A DNA stretch of 5,613 bases from NCBI RefSeq assembly GCF_937958535.1, contig NZ_CALGNQ010000165.1, positions 1 through 5,613 of the forward strand, given 5' to 3'. Below, piece after piece: positions 1 to 5,613 of the stretch (the first letter of the stretch is position 1; every line of letters starts with the position of its first letter). The translations under genes were made by a program, and so were the position numbers. This stretch comes from an uncultured Georgenia sp. GTDB taxonomy: Bacteria; Actinomycetota; Actinomycetes; Actinomycetales; Actinomycetaceae. The notes beneath the pieces were generated by a model. It was not told where the DNA came from. It made no database searches and was given only the letters and a program-made list of their open reading frames with translations.

Positions 1-2857
1 GCCGCACCCACGGCGGGTTCCCAACCTGAAGGTCGAACCCACCTCGGGCCATCCGCGCCGCGAAGTCGAGCTCCCAGTGGAGGAACCCCTGTTCCTTCGC
101 GACCGCCTCGCACACGCACAGCCACGGATGCTCCCGCAGCACGGTCTCTACCGGAGCGACGCTCGCGAACAACTGGTCGAAGGCCTCGTAGTCCCCGAGC
201 TCGTCCCACGACACCCCGGCGCTCAGCGTCTGGTCGTGACCACGCGTCGCCTTCGCGCTGCCGGTGTGCCGGCCGAGCAGCCCCTGGAGGGCGTCGATCC
301 ACTGGTCGAGCGTGGGAGGTTCGATCCGCTTCGTCTCGCCGTCGATCTCAAGGGTGGTGAGGCGGTCGGTGAGCGGCCAGAACCACAGCGCACACCAGGC
401 GTCCATGACGCGGCGCAGCCGTTGGTAGGCGCTTCCGGCGTCGTTCAGGGCCGCCTCGATCTGGTGGCGCTGCACGCGGCCACCGACCGGCAGGTCGTCG
501 GCGCCCCACACGTCGATGGAGCGGCGGATCTCCTGCTCGGCGACCTGGAGCCGTCGCAGTGCGATCTGCCAGAGCCGCTCCACGCGGTAGGAGAGGTCGA
601 CCAGCGCGTCGATCTGCTTCTTGCTCGGCTTGCTCCGGATCTTGCGTTGCCAGGCACGGAGCCGGTCGCGTGCCTCGGGAGCGAGCTCCTTGGCCTCCTT
701 CGCGTCCGTCGTCGCACCCCAGCCCTCGGCGGGGAGGAGGAAGTGGTGGATGCCGCCGTCCAGGCCGGTGGCGAGGCGGTCGTGCTCGGCGTCCTCGGCG
801 AGGGAGGTGAGCGGCACGTCGCGGGGTACCGCCTTGAGCCAGCTCTTGTCGCTCACCCGGCCGCGGCGGAAGACCGCGCGGCGGGCACCGATGAGGGAGT
901 TGCCGCGCCGCAGGTGCAGACCGAACCAGGGCGCGTCGAGCCCCGCGACCATCGTGTCGAGCCACAGGGAGATCTCGGCGAGCTCCACGGCGGTGGCGTT
1001 GAGGTCCACCCCGTAGACCTGGTGCAGCGCGATGTAGGCCTTGACCTTCTGCAGCGCCCGCGGGTACTCGTCGGGGTCGATCCGCTCGCCGGTCTCCTCC
1101 TGGCGGCGCTTGAGGTACTCCTCGGCGAGCTGGCGCACCGCCTCGATGGCGAACGCGCCGGACCCGAGTGCCGGCTCGCAGACGGTGAGGTCGAGGATCT
1201 CCCGCGCCGGCGTCCTGCGGCCGTCCTGGTCGAGAAGCTCGGCGAGGGCCTGGGAGACGGTGAAGCGGGTGAGGACCTCGGGGGTGTAGTAGGAGGCCGA
1301 CTGCTGGCGCGCCCTCCCGGAGAGGCGGAAGACGAAGGACCCACGTTCGTGCAGGACCGCCTTCTTCTCACCGGTGTGCGGGTCCTCGACCTTGACGAAG
1401 TCCTTCTCGGCGATGTGGCCGGCGCGGTCGACCGGAACCACCCAGGAGCCCTTCGAGGCGTCACCGTTCTTGGCCACCTCGTACAGGTCCTCCTCGGCGA
1501 AGAAGCCGGTGTAGGACATGAGGCCCTCGTAGACCGCGCCGAGCTGGTTGATGCCGAGCTCGGCGTAGGAGATGAAGCCGCGGTCCTTGCCGCGGGTCTC
1601 CTTGCTCAGGAGGAGGTGGCGCAGCACCTGCTGCATCGCCTCGTCCCCGAGACCGACCTCGTCGATGAGCGCGGTCGCCTCCGGGGTGAAGAGGTCGGCC
1701 TTGAGGTTGCGGAAGGTCAGGCCCTCGACGGCGGCGGCGTCCTCGGCGGCGCTCCCGCCGTCGTGCCCCTCCCCCACGAGGCGGAAGAGGACGCCGAGCG
1801 ACTGGTACAGGTGGGTGCCCTCTTTGGCCTGCGGCGAGGTGAGCTCCACGAGGGTGAGGTCGCGGAGCCGGTCGAGGCTGTAGCCGCGCTCGTACTCCGG
1901 TGCCCCGGTGGGCAGCACGCCCATCTCGGGTGACGCCTCGGCGTAGAGGAGGAAGAGGATGCGGTAGAGGAAGCGCAGTGCCTGTTGTGCCAGCGGCTGG
2001 GCCTGGTCGGCAGGCAGGGGCGGGAGCCCCTTGCGGCTGCGCCGGTGGACGACCTCGTTGCCGATGATCTCGATGGACATCCGCACGCCGTCGCGCAAAT
2101 CCTCGGAGACGCCCACGGTGTGGCGGACGGAGTCCTCCAGCACCTCGGTCCACCAGATGCTGCCCTCGGCGTCGGGGGCCAGGGACTCGGCGCTGAGGCA
2201 GGTCAGCGCCCGGTCCACCTCTCCCCCGCGGGTGTCGTCGGCCCGTTCGGCCACGAGCTGGAGGTCGACGGCGAGGTAGCGTCCCTCGGCCCAGCGCTCG
2301 CGTTCGGCGACGAGGGCGTACCGGCCGGCGAGGACCAGCGCGAAGGCGGGTGCGCCGTCGGACACGAAGAGCGTGGAGAGGGTGCGCGCGACGGAGGTGA
2401 GCTCGGTGTCCTCGTCGTGCCGGTAGGGCCGCAGCAGGGTCGGGGCGTCCTTGGCGAGCAGCTCGTCGACGGTCTGGACGGGGACGGCCTCGACCACCGC
2501 CAGCGGTCCGGCCTCGTTGAGCCCTGCCCTGCCGATCCGGACAACGGGACCGTCCGGGTCCGGCCGGGTGTGGGTGAGGCCCGGCCGGGTGTAGCCGAGG
2601 ACGTCGAGGAGCTGGTCGTGGACGGCGGCGACGGCGGCCGTGGGGTCCTCGGCCTCGGCGAGGCCGGCGAGCTGGTCGAGGAGCGCGCGGCGGGTGGCGG
2701 TGAAGCGGGTGCGGACCGTCCCGGCGTCCTTCTCCGCCTGCCACTGCTTGCGACGCTCGAGCACCTTGGCCTGGAAGGACTCCTTCGTGGCGTCGGTGGT
2801 GAAGTAGTGCTCGCTGATCCAGTCCTCGCCGACGATGAGGGCGTCGCTCACGGCCAT
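1..2857 (-). CDS. drmMI: Eco57I/PglX-like N6-adenine DNA methylase, DrmMI-type (3' end missing)
   Basis: Large SAM-dependent DNA methyltransferase that probably methylates adenine N6 to mark host DNA. The ATG at 2857-2855 is chosen for its GGAGGT site 8 bases upstream and its TGATG overlap with the helicase stop. The frame has no stop down to position 1, giving 952 residues with the C-terminus missing. Order of parts: an N-terminal segment with DWISEHYF (12-19); a possibly degenerate nuclease-like region (about 84-200); a helical region with LYRILFLLYAEA (297-308); LGINQLGAVYEGL (434-446); the motif X-like SYYTP (522-526); SAM-binding motif I EPALGSG (561-567); motif II YGVDLN (615-620, acidic D618); RGNSLIG (651-657); a long helical insert; and catalytic motif IV NPPW (947-950). 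NPPW is the (N/D/S)PP(Y/F/W) signature of adenine or exocyclic-amine methylases. The target recognition domain would lie beyond the window. The length and layout fit COG1002-type methylases. The methylase call is secure. DrmMI rests on the adjoining helicase; a PglX-like or type IIG-derived enzyme is the alternative. Confidence 0.9.
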   Translation of the reverse strand, partial: MAVSDALIVGEDWISEHYFTTDATKESFQAKVLERRKQWQAEKDAGTVRTRFTATRRALLDQLAGLAEAEDPTAAVAAVHDQLLDVLGYTRPGLTHTRPDPDGPVVRIGRAGLNEAGPLAVVEAVPVQTVDELLAKDAPTLLRPYRHDEDTELTSVARTLSTLFVSDGAPAFALVLAGRYALVAERERWAEGRYLAVDLQLVAERADDTRGGEVDRALTCLSAESLAPDAEGSIWWTEVLEDSVRHTVGVSEDLRDGVRMSIEIIGNEVVHRRSRKGLPPLPADQAQPLAQQALRFLYRILFLLYAEASPEMGVLPTGAPEYERGYSLDRLRDLTLVELTSPQAKEGTHLYQSLGVLFRLVGEGHDGGSAAEDAAAVEGLTFRNLKADLFTPEATALIDEVGLGDEAMQQVLRHLLLSKETRGKDRGFISYAELGINQLGAVYEGLMSYTGFFAEEDLYEVAKNGDASKGSWVVPVDRAGHIAEKDFVKVEDPHTGEKKAVLHERGSFVFRLSGRARQQSASYYTPEVLTRFTVSQALAELLDQDGRRTPAREILDLTVCEPALGSGAFAIEAVRQLAEEYLKRRQEETGERIDPDEYPRALQKVKAYIALHQVYGVDLNATAVELAEISLWLDTMVAGLDAPWFGLHLRRGNSLIGARRAVFRRGRVSDKSWLKAVPRDVPLTSLAEDAEHDRLATGLDGGIHHFLLPAEGWGATTDAKEAKELAPEARDRLRAWQRKIRSKPSKKQIDALVDLSYRVERLWQIALRRLQVAEQEIRRSIDVWGADDLPVGGRVQRHQIEAALNDAGSAYQRLRRVMDAWCALWFWPLTDRLTTLEIDGETKRIEPPTLDQWIDALQGLLGRHTGSAKATRGHDQTLSAGVSWDELGDYEAFDQLFASVAPVETVLREHPWLCVCEAVAKEQGFLHWELDFAARMARGGFDLQVGNPPWVR

Positions 2858-2859
2858 CA
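2855..2859 (-). other. TGATG stop/start overlap of helicase and methylase
   Basis: The helicase stop codon TGA (2859-2857) and the methylase ATG (2857-2855) share one base. Such overlaps commonly allow translational coupling, in which ribosomes finishing the first gene restart on the second. This indicates one operon with the two proteins made together, and no separate promoter or terminator fits between them. Confidence 0.9.
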
Positions 2860-5613
2860 GTGCTGACCTCCGGTGTAGTCGTTGGGGACGACGACGAGCA
2901 GGGGGCGGACGAGGGTGCGGCTGGGGAGCATCGCCTCGGCGAGCTCGCGTTCGGCGTCGACCCGCTCCTTGCGGCCGCGCAGCTGTTCACGCTGGATGAG
3001 CGCTGCCGCCTCCTCGTCCCAGCGGCGGGTGCGGTCGACCCAGGCGCGGACCCGTTCGGCGGTGGAGTCGGCCGCCGCCTGGGTGACCCCCTCCATCGTG
3101 CGCAGGGCGGAGTCGACCGCGGGCCCGAGGAAGCGCTGCAGGTGGGCCGTGTCGGTCAGGGCGCCGACGTTGACGGTGCGGTCGGTGAAGCCGGCGGACT
3201 CCAGCGCGGCCGTGGCGGAGGCGTGTGCCTGGGTGGCGGCGAAGGACGGGTTGTCCGGGTTGAGGAAGGTCGCGGTGAGGAAGCTGGCGGCCACCACCTG
3301 TCCGCGCTGGTTCGTCAGGGTGCCCTGGAGGACGACCGTGAGGTCCTCACCGTCGCCGCGGACGGCGAAGACCTGGTCGCGCCCGAGGGTGGCCAGGGCC
3401 CGGTCGGATACCCAGTCCAGGACGGGGTGCAGCGGGGCGAGGTAGCAGGCCTCGGGCCAGGCGGACTGGGTCTCGTCCTGCAGCGCCCGCTCCAGCTCGG
3501 CCAGCCCCTGCTGGGTCGAGGTGGCCAGCTGCAGCTTCTCGTGGACGCGGCGGGTCCTGAGGTAGGGCTGCGGGAGCACCTCCAGGCGCTGGCGCAGGTC
3601 GGGCGGCGGGACGAGCTCGGCGACGTGGTGCTGGGCGTGGTTGCGCCACGAGACGCCGTTGGGCGGTGGTGAGCCGGGGGTGTGGAGCACCTCCTCCAGC
3701 GCCTGCTCGAGGTAGGTGAGGTCGGCCGGGAAGAGGGCGTCCTCGTGGGTCTCCGGCTCGGTCGCCGCCGGCTGCGCGGGCTGCTGGGTGAGGCGGGCGA
3801 AGAACGCCGCCACGTCGGTGCCCGCGGTGACCTCCTCGACGTCGCGGACGACGTCGTCCAGCTCCTGGCTGCCGGCGAGCACCTCGGCGATGGCCTTCTC
3901 CTCGGCCGCGACGTCGTACTCGCCCATGAGGGAGGCGGAGTCTCCCAGGGTGCGGTGGGCCTCGTGCTCCTTCTCCACGAGCCGGGTGAGCACCCGGACG
4001 TCACCGCTGAAGCGCTCACTGGCGGGCTGGAGCAGCAGGGTGGTGATCTGCGGGCGGCGCTTCTGTCCGTACCGGTCGATGCGGCCGTTGCGCTGCTCGA
4101 TGCGGATGAGGCTCCACGGGATGTCGAAGTGGACGAGCTGGTTGCACTGGGTGTGCAGGTTGACGCCCTCGGAGGCGACGTCGCCGGTGACGAGCACCCG
4201 GATCGGTGAGGAGGCCTGCTTGAAGGACTCGACCACGTCCTGCTGGGTGACGTCGTCGAGGCCGCCGTGGAGGATCGCGACGTTCTCCGGCTTGAGCCCG
4301 AGGTCCTTGACCAGCCTCGTCTGCAGCCAGCGCAGCGTGGGCACCCGCTCGGCGAACACCACGGCTCGCTCCTGCGACCCCGTGCCGACGCCGATCTCCT
4401 TGAGCAGCTCGACGAGCTTGTCGTACTTGCCCGACCGGGAGTCGAGCGCGCGCCGGGCCAGCTCCTCCAGCCGGGCCAGCGCCTCGTCCTCCCGTGAGGT
4501 GGCGCTGCCGTCGCGAGAGGCGATGCGGCGCCGACGTTCGACGACCGTCTCGAGCAACGCGGCCGGTGAGGAGAGGAACGCCTTCGCCAGCGTCCACGGG
4601 AAGAGGCGGTTGTTGCCGTGGACCGGGCTCACGCCGTCCTCGGGGTACAGCCAGACGCGGTCGAGCTCCTCGGCGATCTCGTCCTCCACCGGGCCGGCCG
4701 GCACGAGGAGGTTGCGCGGCGGCATGCGCTCGGCCCAGTCCGCACCCACGGTACTCGCCACGTCCTCGGAGTGGCGGTGACGGCGGATGATGAGCCGCTT
4801 GACGAGCTCCTCGTCGAGCTCGCCGTCCGGGCTCACCGCGCTCGGCTCGAGCATCCGGATGAGCTCGGCGAAGGACTCGGCCTTGCCGTTGTGCGGGGTG
4901 GCCGAGGCGAGGATCAGTGCCTCGGCGCGCTCGGCGAGGAGCCGGGCGAGCCGGTTGTTCTGGGTGCGGGAGTTGGTGACGTTGTGGGACTCGTCGATGA
5001 CGACGGCGTCCCAGTGCTGCTTCTCCAGGTGCGCCAGGTAGCGGTCGGACTTGAGGGTGTCGATGGAGACGATGACGCGCTTGTAGTACGCGAAGGGGTT
5101 GCGGTTGGCCGGCAGCTTCTGCCGGATGCGCTGGATGCCGACGGAGTCCAGGCGCACGAAGGGCAGCGAGAACCGGGTCCACAGCTCACGCTGCATCTGC
5201 TCCAGGACGTGCCGCGGCGTGACGACGAGGATGCGCTCGCCCCGACCGCGGCGGACGAGCTCGGCCAGGATCATCCCGATCTCGATGGTCTTGCCGAGGC
5301 CCACGGCGTCGGCGAGGAGGATGCGGGGGCGCAGGTTGTCCGGGTCGAGGGCCTGCCGCACCGCGGCCACCTGGTACGGGAGCGCGTCGGCCAGGCCCCG
5401 GTGGGCGACGGTGAGCCGGGGGTCGGTGAGCGGGACGGCCGTCTTGCGGAGCGTCGCCTCCAGCCACAGGCGACTCTTGCGGTAGCCCGGTGAGCCGTCG
5501 GCGACGACCTGGGTCTTCCTGGGGTCGGCCTCCTGGATGTCGTCGAGCGCGGTGGAGAAGGTGGCCTCGGTGTCGCGGACCAGCTCCGACAGGCCCTGGA
5601 CGTGGACGAACCA
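2857..5613 (-). CDS. drmD: SNF2/RapA-like helicase, DrmD-type (5' end missing)
   Basis: ATP-dependent SF2 helicase or translocase, probably the DNA motor of a defence system. The frame is open to the window edge, so the N-terminus is missing; 918 residues are visible, numbered from the edge. Seen motifs: a Q-motif-like LPYQ (Q81), Walker A ADAVGLGKT (K108), motif Ia ILVVTP (128-133), Walker B DESH (207-210), motif III SAT (237-239), VVFAERV (418-424), LHGG (448-451), motif V TGDVASEGVN (476-485) and motif VI QRNGRIDRYGQ (507-517). Both ATPase lobes therefore look complete and active. The spacing and the motif V/VI wording resemble RapA/HepA (COG0553). Residues from about 530 to 918 form an extension I cannot assign to a domain; it contains HPVLDWVSDRAL (729-740) and a charged helix near 871-895. 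The stop (TGA, 2859-2857) overlaps the methylase start. An in-frame GTG at 5370 is not a credible start because homologous-looking sequence, including the Q motif, lies upstream. The helicase call is near certain. DrmD is inferred from the methylase next to it and the gene order; another defence-linked SNF2 helicase is possible. Confidence 0.9.
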   Translation of the reverse strand, partial: WFVHVQGLSELVRDTEATFSTALDDIQEADPRKTQVVADGSPGYRKSRLWLEATLRKTAVPLTDPRLTVAHRGLADALPYQVAAVRQALDPDNLRPRILLADAVGLGKTIEIGMILAELVRRGRGERILVVTPRHVLEQMQRELWTRFSLPFVRLDSVGIQRIRQKLPANRNPFAYYKRVIVSIDTLKSDRYLAHLEKQHWDAVVIDESHNVTNSRTQNNRLARLLAERAEALILASATPHNGKAESFAELIRMLEPSAVSPDGELDEELVKRLIIRRHRHSEDVASTVGADWAERMPPRNLLVPAGPVEDEIAEELDRVWLYPEDGVSPVHGNNRLFPWTLAKAFLSSPAALLETVVERRRRIASRDGSATSREDEALARLEELARRALDSRSGKYDKLVELLKEIGVGTGSQERAVVFAERVPTLRWLQTRLVKDLGLKPENVAILHGGLDDVTQQDVVESFKQASSPIRVLVTGDVASEGVNLHTQCNQLVHFDIPWSLIRIEQRNGRIDRYGQKRRPQITTLLLQPASERFSGDVRVLTRLVEKEHEAHRTLGDSASLMGEYDVAAEEKAIAEVLAGSQELDDVVRDVEEVTAGTDVAAFFARLTQQPAQPAATEPETHEDALFPADLTYLEQALEEVLHTPGSPPPNGVSWRNHAQHHVAELVPPPDLRQRLEVLPQPYLRTRRVHEKLQLATSTQQGLAELERALQDETQSAWPEACYLAPLHPVLDWVSDRALATLGRDQVFAVRGDGEDLTVVLQGTLTNQRGQVVAASFLTATFLNPDNPSFAATQAHASATAALESAGFTDRTVNVGALTDTAHLQRFLGPAVDSALRTMEGVTQAAADSTAERVRAWVDRTRRWDEEAAALIQREQLRGRKERVDAERELAEAMLPSRTLVRPLLVVVPNDYTGGQH
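2866..2871 (-). promoter_or_regulatory. Ribosome binding site of the methylase gene
   Basis: On the minus strand GGAGGT lies 8 bases upstream of the methylase ATG at 2857. It is a near-perfect match to the anti-Shine-Dalgarno sequence at a usual spacing, and it supports this ATG over other in-frame starts. It sits inside the last codons of the helicase gene, encoding part of the Thr-Gly-Gly-Gln tail. Confidence 0.85.

Noticed and set aside
77..1933. 618-residue plus-strand ORF
   Set aside because: It is antisense to the methylase, which has recognisable motifs over the same bases. Its product is rich in Gly, Leu, Val, Glu and Arg with no domain, as expected for a shadow frame in GC-rich DNA.
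1985..2866. 293-residue plus-strand ORF, with similar ones at 2860-3672, 3716-4780 and 4618-5493
   Set aside because: They are antisense to confirmed coding sequence, with low-complexity products and no recognisable motif; GC-rich codon bias makes stops rare on the opposite strand.
1461..2990. 509-residue minus-strand ORF overlapping both genes
   Set aside because: It is in a third frame, spans the helicase-methylase junction and encodes an Arg/Pro-rich low-complexity product. The true frames on either side carry the conserved motifs.
5368..5370. GTG as the start of the helicase gene
   Set aside because: The frame continues for 81 more codons to the window edge, and the LPYQ motif typical of the helicase N-lobe lies immediately upstream, so this is an internal valine codon.
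1..5613. BREX (pglX with a BREX helicase) or type I R-M (hsdM/hsdR)
   Set aside because: No PglZ, BrxC or HsdS is present, and the helicase-then-methylase order with a RapA-like rather than HsdR-like helicase fits class 1 DISARM better. BREX is not fully excluded without the flanks.

Overview
The window is very GC-rich (about 70% by eye, with G or C at most third codon positions), which suggests a high-GC actinobacterium; the sequence does not allow a genus to be named. It is gene-dense, with no intergenic space. Two long protein genes fill it, both on the minus strand and both cut by a window edge.

Reading in the direction of transcription (high to low coordinates), the first gene (5613 to 2857) encodes a SNF2/RapA-type superfamily 2 helicase-like ATPase with a full set of helicase motifs and a long C-terminal extension. 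Its start lies beyond position 5613. The second gene (2857 to 1) encodes a large Eco57I/PglX-like N6-adenine DNA methyltransferase. It begins on the last base of the helicase stop codon (TGATG), with a strong GGAGGT ribosome binding site inside the end of the helicase gene. It is still open at position 1, just after its NPPW catalytic motif.

A SNF2-like helicase directly followed by, and translationally coupled to, a large adenine methylase is the drmD-drmMI arrangement of class 1 DISARM, a multi-gene anti-phage restriction-modification system. In that reading the methylase would mark host DNA, and the helicase would work with the DrmA/DrmB/DrmC components on incoming unmodified DNA. None of drmA, drmB or drmC is visible, so the DISARM assignment is an inference from the two proteins and their order. 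An unclassified helicase-methylase defence module is the main alternative.

No RNA genes, mobile elements, repeats, CRISPR arrays, promoters or terminators were seen. The many long plus-strand ORFs are shadows of the two genes.
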